Part shown: positions 33,690-42,219 of the stretch, piece by piece | Layout: each line of letters opens with the position of its first letter | Numbering within the stretch: the first letter of the stretch is position 1 | Assembly: GCF_900108505.1 (NCBI RefSeq) | Contig: NZ_FNWU01000006.1 | Coordinates: 1-64,000, forward strand | DNA length: 64,000 nucleotides | From: Halopenitus malekzadehii | GTDB lineage: Archaea > Halobacteriota > Halobacteria > Halobacteriales > Haloferacaceae | Direction: 5' to 3' | Notes under the pieces: generated by a model | Seen by the model: the letters and a program-made list of their open reading frames with translations, nothing else | What the model was told of the DNA's origin: nothing | The model's database searches: none | Position numbers and translations under genes: made by a program

Positions 33690-34183
33690 CGTCCCGCCTC
33701 CACGAGAACGACGTGGACCTCGCCCGGACCGTGTGCGCCCACGACCAGGCTCCCCATATCGGCGGTCGCGCTCGGGCCGGTCGCGATCACCCCGGATCCG
33801 CCCGCGCGGAGATCCGGACCGAGGCGGTCGATCGCCGTCGCGACGTCCGACACGAGGTCCTCGGTACGCAGGACGGCGACGTGGCGTTGTGGGTAGAGGC
33901 TCACGAGTTCGGTTCCAGCCCGATCGCTTTCGAGGTGGACGCTCCCGGTTTCGGCGATGCCGAGAGTTGCCGGCGTCACGCCGGTCTCGGCCGTCTCGAG
34001 GTCGCCGTTCGTGGGGCGGTCGATCACGTCGGGCGGGAGCGTGAGCCCCTCCGGAAGCGGCACCCCGATCGTCTTCCCGTCGGCCGCGTCCGCGATCGCG
34101 TCCGCACACGATCCGGGAGTCGTCCGCGTGACTGCGACGTCGAGTTCGGACAGCGACTCGCGGAACGTCGTTTCGATCGACAT
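33686..34183 (-). CDS. lutC: LutC-like LUD-domain protein
   Basis: A 165-residue LUD-domain protein of the LutC type, part of the non-flavin L-lactate oxidation system. TPATLGIAETGSVHLESD and the final GSLVVGAHGPGEVHVVLVE are typical. LutC proteins are usually 180-240 residues, so this is a compact version. The start lies 27 bases from an ATTTAAC box at 34207-34213, fitting leaderless transcription, and the stop overlaps the lutB start by four bases. The divergent gene encodes a FAD/Fe-S lactate-dehydrogenase-like protein, which supports a lactate role. Confidence 0.88.
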   Translation of the reverse strand: MSIETTFRESLSELDVAVTRTTPGSCADAIADAADGKTIGVPLPEGLTLPPDVIDRPTNGDLETAETGVTPATLGIAETGSVHLESDRAGTELVSLYPQRHVAVLRTEDLVSDVATAIDRLGPDLRAGGSGVIATGPSATADMGSLVVGAHGPGEVHVVLVEAGR

Positions 34184-34206
34184 ACGGAACCTTGGCGGGA
34201 GGGTGT

Positions 34207-34213
34207 GTTAAAT
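34207..34213 (-). promoter_or_regulatory. TATA box for lutCB
   Basis: On the minus strand atttaac is centred 27 bases upstream of the lutC ATG. Confidence 0.6.
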
Positions 34214-34376
34214 GGTCACGGTCGGGTCGGCGTTCGGGAGCCGTCGACGTCTCGTCACCCCATCCCGTGATCGATTGGCGAGCTCGTCGACCTGCGGACA
34301 CCTCGTCACCCGAACGCCTCGTCATCCGGACGACCCATCGTCCGAAAGCGGCGAAACCGATGTGAGTCAACTATCC

Positions 34377-34382
34377 TTTATA
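34377..34382 (+). promoter_or_regulatory. TATA box for the FAD/Fe-S dehydrogenase gene
   Basis: The tttata hexamer is centred about 26 bases before the ATG at 34406, typical leaderless spacing. Confidence 0.65.
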
Positions 34383-34405
34383 CGCGGAGCGTCCCACCGG
34401 GAGGT

Positions 34406-37400
34406 ATGAGCAAACGCGCGAGTGCGATCACACCGAATGACATGGATCCCCTCGTCGACGCCGACTTCGATTACCAGGGCGGGGACGTAGAGCGCCCCGA
34501 GCTGCTGGCTGCACTCGAGGAGCGCGTCGACGGAGAGGTGCGCTTCGACACCTACACTCGACAACTGTACGCCACCGACGCGTCGGCCTACGAGGTCACC
34601 CCGATCGGCGTCGTCTTCCCGCGGTCGACCGCGGACGTCTCTCGGGTGACCGCCTACTGCTTCGCCGAGGGGATCCCGGTGCTTCCGCGTGGGGGTGGTA
34701 CCTCGCTCGCCGGCCAGACGGTCAACGAGGCGGTCGTCCTCGACTTCTCGCGGTTTATGGATGATGTGCACGGGATCGACGTCGACGCACGGACCGCGAC
34801 CACGGACGCGGGCGCCTACATCGGCGACCTCAACCGGGCGCTTGCGCCCGAGGGATTGAAGTTTGCGCCCGACCCGGCCTGGCGCGACAAATCCGCCGTC
34901 GGTGGCGCGATCGGGAACAACTCGACCGGCTCACACTCGCTGGTCTACGGCAAGACCGACCATTACGTCGAGGAGGTCGAGGCGGTGTTGGCCGACGGCA
35001 CCGTGACCACCCTCGGTGAGGTAGCTGTTGAGGACCTCCGCGAACGTGCCGATGGCGTCGATCTCGACGAGACCCTCGACCTCGAGGCGGCGATCGAGGG
35101 GAAGCCTCCGGAGACGGCGACGGGAACGGACGCGGAGACGGCGACGGGAACGCGGGCGAGCGAGGGGGCAGAAACCGATCGCGACGTCGACCTTGAGGAC
35201 CGGATCGCGGCGGCCGTCGTCCGGATCATCGACGAACAGGCCGACGCGATCGACGACCGGTATCCCGAGCTGAAGCGCAACGTCTCGGGCTACAACCTCG
35301 ACCGTCTACTCGCGGAATATCGCGGCGACTACGGCGAGGCGGGCACCGTCAACCTCGGCCGGCTGCTGGCGGGTAGCGAGGGGACGCTCGCGATCGTGAC
35401 GCGGGCCACCGTCTCCCTCGAGGAGATCCCCGAGACGAAGGCCGTCGCGCTGTTGACCTACGCGGACCTCGTCGACGCGATGGAGGACGTCGCCCCGATC
35501 CTCGAACACGACCCTGCCGCCGTCGAGGTGATGGACGACGTCTTCCTGGACCTGGCCGCCGACACGGAGGAGTTCGGCGACGTCGTCGGACTGCTTCCCG
35601 AGGGAACCAACGCCGCGCTACTCATCGAGTTCTACGCCGAGAACGACGAACAGGGTCGCCGAAAGGTCGCCGACCTGATCGCCGACCGCGTCCCGGACGG
35701 CGACCCCGAGGCCGACCCGAGCGACGGGGCGGCCGACGTCACGAACGTTCCACACCAGGCGGTGGCCGCGATGGAGGCTCACGACGAGGCCGACCGGAAC
35801 CGATTCTGGAAGATGCGCAAGGCGGGGATGCCGATCCTGCTCGGCCGGACCTCCGACGCCAAGCACATCTCCTTCATCGAGGACTGTGCGATCCCCCCCG
35901 AACACCTACCCGAATACACCCGCGAGTTCCAGCGAATCCTCGACGAACACGACACCTTCGCCACCTTCTACGCCCACGCGGGCCCGGGCGTGCTGCACGT
36001 CCGCCCGCTGGTGGACACGAAGACCGTCGACGGCGTCGAGACGATGGAGTCGCTGGCCGACGCCGTCTCCGACGTCGTCGTGAGCCTCGGCGGGTCCATC
36101 TCGGGCGAGCACGGCGACGGACGCGCCCGGACCCAGTGGAACCGGAAGCTGTACGGCGAGGACCTCTGGCGGTCCTTTCGGGAACTCAAGACCGCCTTCG
36201 ACCCCGACTGGCTGTTGAACCCTGGCCAGGTCTGTGGCGACGTCTCAATGACCGAGAACCTCCGCTTCGGCCCCGACTACGAGTACGACGCCGGCTTCGA
36301 TCCCGCCCTCGAGTGGACGAACGAGAACGGGATGCAGGGGATGGTCGAGCTCTGTCACGGCTGTGGCGGCTGTCGCGGCCCTCAGGAGACCACCGGCGGC
36401 GTGATGTGTCCGACCTATCGGGCGGCCGAGGAGGAGATCCAGGCCACCCGCGGCCGGGCCAATATGCTGCGGCAGGCGATGTCCGGCGATCTCCCCGAGG
36501 ACCCGACCGACGACGAGTTCGCGACCGAGGTGCTCGATCTGTGTGTCGGCTGTAAGGGCTGTTCGAAGGACTGCCCGAGCGAGGTGGATATGGCCAAGCT
36601 GAAGGCTGAGGTGACCCACGCTCGCCACCAGGAACACGGCTCGAGCCTCCGCGACAAGCTGTTCGCGAGCATCGAGTCGCTCGCGCCGATCGGGTCGACG
36701 TTCGCGCCGATCGCGAACGCGCTCCCGAAGCTGCCGGGCGCCGGCTGGGCGATGGAGAAGACGGTCGGGATCGCCGCCGAGCGCGACCTCCCACAGTTCC
36801 GCTCGCAGAGCCTGATCGACTGGTTCGAGGCCCGCGGCGGAGCCGCCGTGCCGGCCGCGGAAGCTGCCGAGCGCGTCCTCTTGCTCCCCGACGTCTACAC
36901 CACGTATATGCACCCTGCGGCCGGCAAGGCCGCGATCCACGTGCTCGAGGCCGCCGACTGTCACGTTGCGATCCCGGACGTCGACGGCAGCGGCCGACCT
37001 GCGTACTCGAAGGGGTTCATCGATCGCGCACGTGAGACCGCCCGCGGGACGGTCACGGCGGTCGCCCCGAAGGTGGCCGAGGGATGGCACGTCGTGAGCG
37101 TGGAGCCGTCCGACGCCGTGATGCTCCAGTCGGATTACCTCGACATCCTGGGCAGCGACGAGGAGGACGTCGTCCGCGTCGCCGAGAACGCCTACGGGAT
37201 CTGTGAGTTCATCGACGCGTTCCGGCTCGACGACGATCTCGCGTTCGACGCGCCCGCCGAGTCGCTGGCGTATCACGGCCACTGCCACCAGAAGTCGACG
37301 ACGAAGGACCACCACGCGGTCGGCGTCCTGCGGCGCGCCGGCTACGCGGTCGATCCCCTCGATTCGACCTGCTGTGGGATGGCGGGCTCGTTCGGCTACG

Positions 37401-37585
37401 AGGCAGAGCACCTCTCGATGAGCGAGTCGATCGGCGCGATCCTCGCCGATCAGGTCGACGGCAGCACCGGCGAGACCGTCGTCGCGCCCGGCGCCTCCTG
37501 CCGGTCACAGCTCGATCACCTCGACGTCGAGACCGACGGCGAACCGCCGCACCCCATCGAGAAGGTCGCAGCGGCGCTGGCGTAG
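34406..37585 (+). CDS. FAD-linked oxidase / Fe-S dehydrogenase fusion, D-lactate dehydrogenase-like
   Basis: A 1059-residue fused flavoprotein. Residues about 60-300 form a PCMH-type FAD-binding domain (PVLPRGGGTSLAGQTVN and AVGGAIGNNSTGSHSL), and 300-590 the FAD-oxidase C-terminal domain (GSISGEHGDGRART). Two [4Fe-4S] motifs follow (CHGCGGCRGP with a later Cys, and CVGCKGCSKDCPSEVDM), then a cysteine-rich part with HGHCHQKS and STCCGMAGSFGYE. This is the layout of membrane-associated D-lactate or 2-hydroxyacid dehydrogenases with a GlpC-like half. An Asp/Glu/Thr insertion (about 230-265, duplicated ETATGT) is local. The pairing with divergent lutCB suggests oxidation of both lactate isomers; glycolate is an alternative substrate. 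Confidence 0.88.
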   Translation: MSKRASAITPNDMDPLVDADFDYQGGDVERPELLAALEERVDGEVRFDTYTRQLYATDASAYEVTPIGVVFPRSTADVSRVTAYCFAEGIPVLPRGGGTSLAGQTVNEAVVLDFSRFMDDVHGIDVDARTATTDAGAYIGDLNRALAPEGLKFAPDPAWRDKSAVGGAIGNNSTGSHSLVYGKTDHYVEEVEAVLADGTVTTLGEVAVEDLRERADGVDLDETLDLEAAIEGKPPETATGTDAETATGTRASEGAETDRDVDLEDRIAAAVVRIIDEQADAIDDRYPELKRNVSGYNLDRLLAEYRGDYGEAGTVNLGRLLAGSEGTLAIVTRATVSLEEIPETKAVALLTYADLVDAMEDVAPILEHDPAAVEVMDDVFLDLAADTEEFGDVVGLLPEGTNAALLIEFYAENDEQGRRKVADLIADRVPDGDPEADPSDGAADVTNVPHQAVAAMEAHDEADRNRFWKMRKAGMPILLGRTSDAKHISFIEDCAIPPEHLPEYTREFQRILDEHDTFATFYAHAGPGVLHVRPLVDTKTVDGVETMESLADAVSDVVVSLGGSISGEHGDGRARTQWNRKLYGEDLWRSFRELKTAFDPDWLLNPGQVCGDVSMTENLRFGPDYEYDAGFDPALEWTNENGMQGMVELCHGCGGCRGPQETTGGVMCPTYRAAEEEIQATRGRANMLRQAMSGDLPEDPTDDEFATEVLDLCVGCKGCSKDCPSEVDMAKLKAEVTHARHQEHGSSLRDKLFASIESLAPIGSTFAPIANALPKLPGAGWAMEKTVGIAAERDLPQFRSQSLIDWFEARGGAAVPAAEAAERVLLLPDVYTTYMHPAAGKAAIHVLEAADCHVAIPDVDGSGRPAYSKGFIDRARETARGTVTAVAPKVAEGWHVVSVEPSDAVMLQSDYLDILGSDEEDVVRVAENAYGICEFIDAFRLDDDLAFDAPAESLAYHGHCHQKSTTKDHHAVGVLRRAGYAVDPLDSTCCGMAGSFGYEAEHLSMSESIGAILADQVDGSTGETVVAPGASCRSQLDHLDVETDGEPPHPIEKVAAALA

Positions 37586-37623
37586 ATCATCGACTGCCCC
37601 CCGTCATCGCCGGACGACTCACG

Positions 37624-38673
37624 TCACCGCCGAAGCGTTCGGTACCGGGCCCGATCACGCCGGCGCTCGAGCAGTCGCGTGATCCCCTTACCGGGACCCC
37701 CCTCGATCGGCCACCCCTGCGTGCGCCAGGCGGGCGGCTCCGGCGAGAAGGAGGCACAGGACCCCGAACACTCGCGGGCGGTGGGACACCGCCCCTTCGC
37801 GGCGCAATCGGGACGCATCGCCTCGCCCGCGTGCGCCAACCGGAAGTGGCGACAGTCGGGCCGCATCGTGTCGTGGAACGAGCGCCAGCCCCGACCGTAG
37901 ACGCGCTCGGCGAGGACGAGCCGGCGGGTCTCGCGGTCGGGATCGGTGGGGCCACTACCACTCCCATCACCACTTTCACCACCAGCCGCCCGCAGGTCGC
38001 TCGGGAGCCACGCGACCGTCCCCGAGTCGGGATCGACGCCCGTCTCGAAGTCGGTCAGGACGATGCCGGCCTCGATCGGGATCTCGCGTCTGAGGGCCGG
38101 CTCGAGCCGCGATCCGGTCGCCTCGGTCGCGAGCCAGGTCTCGTCGAGGAGTCCGGCGTCGACGTCGTACGCGAGCTGGTCGGCGAGCGCAGCCGCGGCG
38201 CTCGCGTCGAGGTCCGGCTTGTTCTCGATCGCGACGACCCGGCGGACCCAGTCGGGGTACGGTCGCTTCCGCCGGATCTCGATCCGGCCGCCGCCGGCGC
38301 TCCCGCTCGCGCGCTCGTCGATCAGTCCTCGGTCGGCCGCCCGGTGGATCGCCTCGCGGACGTAGCGCCATGGATACTCGGGCTCCGGGAGCGCGTCCCG
38401 GTACCACTCCCAATCGGCCGGCGCCTCGCGCACGATCTCGAGCAGTTCGCGATCGATCTCCCGGTCGCCGAAGGTCCGGCGTTGACGGAGGCCGTCCGGA
38501 TCCACCTCGACGACGACGGTGTCCCACCGACGCTTCCGGGTGCCGACCTGCCGGCCGACGATCACGGGCGTCGGATCCCCCGCCGGGCGCCAGGCCAGCT
38601 CGGCCCACCGGCAGACGAGCAGCTCGTAGCCGAACTCGGCGTCTAGAACCACACCGTGAGTGAGTGCCCGCAC
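37624..38673 (-). CDS. DUF5787-like protein, candidate Fe-S PD-(D/E)XK nuclease
   Basis: A protein of about 350 residues that I recall as haloarchaeal DUF5787, of unknown function. An early Cys (FGYELLVCRWAEL) is followed by a winged-helix-like middle part (YPWRYVREAIHRAADRGLID), then VRRVVAIENKPDLD and, 20 residues later, ALADQLAYDVD. E-x-K plus Q-x-x-Y spacing resembles the RecB/Cas4 nuclease core. Four or more C-terminal cysteines (PDCRHF, RPDCAAKGRC, RECSGSC) could, with the early Cys, bind an Fe-S cluster as in Cas4/AddB. The start is uncertain: GTG at 38673 is used, while TTG at 38679 and GTG at 38652 are alternatives. It is divergent from a Dam-type methylase. Confidence 0.75.
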   Translation of the reverse strand: MRALTHGVVLDAEFGYELLVCRWAELAWRPAGDPTPVIVGRQVGTRKRRWDTVVVEVDPDGLRQRRTFGDREIDRELLEIVREAPADWEWYRDALPEPEYPWRYVREAIHRAADRGLIDERASGSAGGGRIEIRRKRPYPDWVRRVVAIENKPDLDASAAAALADQLAYDVDAGLLDETWLATEATGSRLEPALRREIPIEAGIVLTDFETGVDPDSGTVAWLPSDLRAAGGESGDGSGSGPTDPDRETRRLVLAERVYGRGWRSFHDTMRPDCRHFRLAHAGEAMRPDCAAKGRCPTARECSGSCASFSPEPPAWRTQGWPIEGGPGKGITRLLERRRDRARYRTLRR

Positions 38674-38776
38674 CGACAAAACGGTACGGTCGCGGGCCGG
38701 ACGTCGCGGGCCGGACGTCGCGAGCCGGCGCCGAGGCGTTTATGCGTGCGGCCCGAGGAGTACCCCGGGAACACGA

Positions 38777-39703
38777 ATGGCGAAGCCTGTGTTGAAGTGG
38801 GCCGGCGGGAAGCGGCAACTCCTCGAGGCGATCTACCGGCGGTTCCCGATCGACTACGACCGGTATCACGAGCCCTTCTTCGGCGGCGGCGCGGTCTTCT
38901 TCGACCTCGAGCCCGCGGACGCGACGATCAACGATACGAACCCGCGCCTCGTCAACTTCTACGAACACGTCCGGGATGAGCCGGAGGCGCTGATCGATCG
39001 CTTGGAGTCGTTCGAGGATCCGGACTCCGATCCGGATCCGGATCTGGCGTTCGCCGAGGAGACGTCGACGGGACGGGACGTCGAGAACTACTACTACCAG
39101 CAGCGCGCCCGGTTCAACAGGCGACCGTACGGCCACGACGTCGACGAACTCGAGGAGGCGGCGCTGTTGGCCTACCTCAACCGGACCTGCTACAACGGGC
39201 TCTATCGCGAGAACGCCGACGGCGGGTTCAACGTGCCGATCGGCCGGTACGCCGACCCCGACTGGGTACAGGCCGACCGCATCCGTGCGGCCAGCCGTGC
39301 CCTGCAGGGAGCGACGATCCACAACCGTGACTTCGAGTACGTCCGGGAGGTCGCGGACGCGGGCGATCTGGTCTACGTCGATCCCCCTTACGAGCCGATG
39401 AGTCCGACCGCGAACTTCACCGACTACAGCGCGGACGGGTTCGACCGCGAGGACCAGGAACGGCTGGTCGACCTCGTCACGGAGCTGGACGACGCTGGCG
39501 TCTCGGTCGTCGTCTCGAACAGCGGCGTGACCCGCGATCGCTACGTCGAGGCGGGCCTCGACGTCGATCTCGAGGGCGCGACCCGAGCGATCAACAGCGA
39601 CGCGAGCAACCGTGACGAGGTCGACGAGATCGTCGCGACGACCGTCCCCGACGAGAAGCGACGCGGGGCGACCCAGACCGGCTTGGGCGAGTTCTCGGGG
39701 TGA
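38777..39703 (+). CDS. dam: Dam-family DNA adenine N6-methylase
   Basis: A 308-residue alpha-class adenine methyltransferase. The S-adenosylmethionine site includes VLKWAGGKRQL at the N-terminus and HEPFFGGGAVFFDLEP, and the catalytic motif is YVDPPYEPMS (DPPY). The target-recognition part is in the middle, with AYLNRTCYNGLYRENADGGF. Length is a little over the Dam norm of about 280. The family usually methylates GATC, but specificity here is not readable. No restriction gene of a known type is adjacent; the divergent neighbour is the DUF5787-like nuclease candidate, 103 bases away. The ATG at 38777 is used rather than the open frame back to 38660. Confidence 0.93.
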   Translation: MAKPVLKWAGGKRQLLEAIYRRFPIDYDRYHEPFFGGGAVFFDLEPADATINDTNPRLVNFYEHVRDEPEALIDRLESFEDPDSDPDPDLAFAEETSTGRDVENYYYQQRARFNRRPYGHDVDELEEAALLAYLNRTCYNGLYRENADGGFNVPIGRYADPDWVQADRIRAASRALQGATIHNRDFEYVREVADAGDLVYVDPPYEPMSPTANFTDYSADGFDREDQERLVDLVTELDDAGVSVVVSNSGVTRDRYVEAGLDVDLEGATRAINSDASNRDEVDEIVATTVPDEKRRGATQTGLGEFSG

Positions 39704-39806
39704 CCGACCCAACCCCGGACCAGCCCGGACCGGACCAGCCCGGATCGACGCGACGCCGCGACCGCGTCGCCGGAACGCCTAAGTCGGTGTCACCGTACCG
39801 TCACGT

Positions 39807-40814
39807 ATGGTCCTCCATGCCCTCCAGGACGTCGATGACGCCCTCGAGGCGACCCGATCGTTCCTGTTCCCGCTTCGACTCGGTCGCTGGCTCAAACTCG
39901 CTCTGATCGCCTTTTTCGTCGGCGGGGGGACAAGTATGCCCACCGTACAGATTCCGGGCGGCACGAGTAGTCCCTCGGACCCTGGAACGTCGCCGTCGAC
40001 CGGCGACATCCCAACGTCGATCCCGGACGACGTGCTCCCGTTGCTCGTCGCCGGGCTCGCCGCAGTGGTCGTGATCTGGCTCGTACTCGGTGCCGTGAGC
40101 GCGACGATGGAGTTCCTTCTCGTCGAGTCGCTCCGCCAGCGACGCGTCGCGCTGCGGGAGTACTGGGGCGCGCGATGGAGACAGGGGCTCCGCCTGTTCG
40201 GGTTTCGGGTCCTGATCGGGCTGCCGGTCGTGGCGCTGTTCATTGGCTGGATCGCGCTCTTCGTCGCCCCCTTGATGGGGTTTGCCGACCCGATGATCGC
40301 GTTTCCGGCGTTCCTGATCGGGCTCGCCGCCCTGGCCGTTATCGGGGTTCTGTTCACCGTCGTGGATACCCTGACGACCGTCTTCGTGGTTCCGATTATG
40401 GTGATCCAGGATGCGGGCGTGCTGGCGGCCTGGCGGCGCCTGTGGGCATCGATACGGGTCGCCTGGAAGCAGTACCTCGTCTACCTCCTGGTGGCCGGAC
40501 TGCTCGGGATCGCGGCCAGCCTGCTCGCGACGATCGGCGTCGGGGTCGTCGCGCTCGCGTTCCTGATTCCGGTCGCCGTCCTCGCGTTCGCGGTCCAGGC
40601 GACCCTCACGTTCGCCTCCACCGTGGGCGGCGCGATTCTGGCCGTCCTCGTCGTCGCCTACCTCGCGGCGGTGTTCGTGGTCTGGCTGCTCGCACAGGCC
40701 GCGATCGTGACGTATCTCCGGTACTACGCGCTGTTCGTGCTCGGCGACGTCGAGCCGTCGTTGGACCTCATCCCGAACCAGCGCGCCGCAGTTCGGAATC
40801 CGCCGGTCGCGTAG
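39807..40814 (+). CDS. Multi-pass membrane protein, haloarchaeal family of unknown function
   Basis: A 335-residue integral membrane protein with about seven hydrophobic segments. The N-terminus (DVDDALEATRSFLFPLRLGRW) is amphipathic. A short extracellular-like loop (about 45-70) is rich in Ser, Pro, Thr and Gly. ATMEFLLVESLRQRRVALREYWGARW and AWRRLWASIRVAWKQYLVYL are cytoplasmic linkers resembling those in haloarchaeal membrane proteins of the DUF7544 type (recalled, uncertain). Function is unknown. The gene is alone, downstream of dam in the same orientation with 103 bases between, so co-transcription is possible. Confidence 0.72.
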   Translation: MVLHALQDVDDALEATRSFLFPLRLGRWLKLALIAFFVGGGTSMPTVQIPGGTSSPSDPGTSPSTGDIPTSIPDDVLPLLVAGLAAVVVIWLVLGAVSATMEFLLVESLRQRRVALREYWGARWRQGLRLFGFRVLIGLPVVALFIGWIALFVAPLMGFADPMIAFPAFLIGLAALAVIGVLFTVVDTLTTVFVVPIMVIQDAGVLAAWRRLWASIRVAWKQYLVYLLVAGLLGIAASLLATIGVGVVALAFLIPVAVLAFAVQATLTFASTVGGAILAVLVVAYLAAVFVVWLLAQAAIVTYLRYYALFVLGDVEPSLDLIPNQRAAVRNPPVA

Positions 40815-40977
40815 CCGATCGACTCACGTCGCTCCGGTCCGCCGGCGTGACGCCGGAGTTACCGATCGCCGGCCGAGATCTTTGCTGTGCGCGACTGATA
40901 GGGTTCAAACCCCTTGGCGCGTTCTCCCACACGGACTCACTCGTCGCTGTCGCTCCTCGTTCGTAGTTGTGGGAGGA

Positions 40978-41012
40978 TGCGCCGGCCGGGAGTCCCGTGA
41001 GCGAAGCGAACG
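40978..41012. repeat. tRNA-Gly 3'-end copy 1 plus hairpin
   Basis: Fourteen bases identical to the tRNA 3' end are followed by tcccgt, an 11-base loop and acggga. Confidence 0.7.
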
Positions 41013-41045
41013 GGACATCGGGTGGGGAACGACCGGAGGGAGTTC

Positions 41046-41066
41046 CCCGGCCGGCATTTGAACCGG
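41046..41066. repeat. Degenerate tRNA-Gly T-arm copy
   Basis: cccggccggcatttgaac resembles the tRNA T arm at 41240-41258 with one substitution and a one-base deletion further on. Confidence 0.55.
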
Positions 41067-41163
41067 AGGAAGACGGTCTGGGAGTGCGGCGCGAAGCGCC
41101 GTTCCGGGCTGCGGCTTGCAGGATCCAAATCCCTCTTACGATGTCTCTCACTTCGTTCGCGAA

Positions 41164-41201
41164 ATGCGCCGGCCGGGATCCCCGCGAGCATCGCGAGCGG
41201 G
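41164..41201. repeat. tRNA-Gly 3'-end copy 2 plus hairpin
   Basis: Fifteen bases identical to the tRNA 3' end are followed by ccccgc, an 11-base loop and gcgggg, the same architecture as the copy at 40978. Confidence 0.7.
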
Positions 41202-41237
41202 GGTACGGGCGGCGCACGACTGACCGAAGGGAAGGAG

Positions 41238-41309
41238 TGCGCCGGCCGGGATTTGAACCCGGGTCGTTGGCTTGGAAGGCCAAAGTCATACCAGCTAGAC
41301 CACCGGCGC
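41238..41309 (-). tRNA. tRNA-Gly (anticodon TCC)
   Basis: Read on the minus strand, acceptor GCGCCGG pairs with CCGGCGC, followed by discriminator A. The anticodon stem-loop is TTGGC CTTCCAA GCCAA, giving anticodon TCC. The T arm is ACCCGGGTTCAAATCCCGG. It is 72 nt, without intron and without an encoded CCA. Confidence 0.96.
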
Positions 41310-41343
41310 GCATCTATCCGAAATCACCGGTGGAATAAGGACC

Positions 41344-42102
41344 TTACTCTTTCGAGGCGCTCCCGGGCTCGAGACGCACCGTCACGTAGCAGTTCCCGCT
41401 CGAGACCTCGAACGACTCGATCGACAGATCGCTCGCCGCCAGATCGGTTCGGAAACCCGCCGGCGTATAAACGTGGTAAAACCGCGGCACCCGCTCCCCG
41501 CCTGGCAGCGTCCAGTCGACGGTCGTGTCGAACCCGATCGGGGTTCCCTCCTCGTCGGTGACGGCTCGCACGTCCGCGTCGGCGACTGGATCGACGTCGG
41601 CGAAGCGGTCATGGGCGGCGCTCCAGGTGCTCACGAGCGCGACGCCCCCCGGGTCGAGCACACGTGCGAGTTCGTTCAGGCTCCGGATGCGCCGGCGGCG
41701 GGGCCGCAGATGATGGATCGTCGCCACGTAGATCCCGAGGTCCGCGGTACCCGTCGTGACCGGCAGCGCCGCGGCGTCGCCCTGCAGGAACGACGCGTCG
41801 ATCCCGCGATCCTCAGCGCGCGTGCAGGCCTCCCGAAGGAGCCCCCGGCTCGCGTCGACGCCGAGGGCCGTCTCGGCGCGATCGGCGAGGAGTTCGGTAT
41901 GCCGACCGTTTCCACAGCCGACGTCGATCGCCCGTACTGCAGTCCGGTCGGCGAGAAAGGACTCGACCTCCGGCCAGGCGTACTCGCGCGTCTTCGAGAA
42001 GTGGGTCGCGATCCGGTCGTAGGTCGCGATCGGGTCGTGATCGGTGAGCGCCGGGGGATCCCCCCGTCCGGCGCCGCCGGCCGTCTCATCGCCCATCGCC
42101 AT
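41344..42102 (-). CDS. Class I SAM-dependent methyltransferase, Trm9/ALKBH8-like
   Basis: A methyltransferase of about 250 residues. Motif I is AIDVGCGNGRHTELLADRA; motif II region is ALGVDASRGLL; GDAAALPVTTGTADLGIYVA is the acceptor-side motif. ATIHHLR, then RVLDPGGVALVSTWSA and the late RVPRFYHVYTPAGFR match the tRNA wobble-uridine methyltransferase Trm9/ALKBH8 group, where a YYHV-type motif is typical. The likely substrate is therefore a tRNA modification, though small-molecule methylation is not excluded. The start is taken at the ATG at 42100-42102; 42096 and 42150 are alternatives. It ends 34 bases from the tRNA-Gly gene. Confidence 0.85.
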   Translation of the reverse strand: MAMGDETAGGAGRGDPPALTDHDPIATYDRIATHFSKTREYAWPEVESFLADRTAVRAIDVGCGNGRHTELLADRAETALGVDASRGLLREACTRAEDRGIDASFLQGDAAALPVTTGTADLGIYVATIHHLRPRRRRIRSLNELARVLDPGGVALVSTWSAAHDRFADVDPVADADVRAVTDEEGTPIGFDTTVDWTLPGGERVPRFYHVYTPAGFRTDLAASDLSIESFEVSSGNCYVTVRLEPGSASKE

Positions 42103-42219
42103 CACGTCCAAGCCGAACGAGCATACCGGCGTTCCGGGCGCCGAGTTCAAATCCTCTCCGGGACGGAGACGGAGCGAGACCGCCGATTCGCCCGATGGTC
42201 CGGGCGCTGCACCCGCAGA

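Larger units (their letters stand above)
40815..41237. other. 423-base region with partial tRNA-Gly 3' copies and hairpins
   Basis: No protein gene is supported. tgcgccggccggga at 40978-40991 and tgcgccggccgggat at 41164-41178 repeat the 3' end of the adjacent tRNA-Gly (41238-41252), and cccggccggcatttgaac at 41046-41063 resembles its T arm. Each exact copy is followed by a six-base-pair hairpin. A further inverted repeat (ctcccaca and tgtgggag) spans 40924-40974. Confidence 0.75.

Noticed and set aside
40897-40920. T-arm-like gggttcaaacccc suggesting another tRNA
   Set aside because: No matching acceptor, D arm or anticodon arm lies at the right distance on either strand. Kept only as part of the remnant region.
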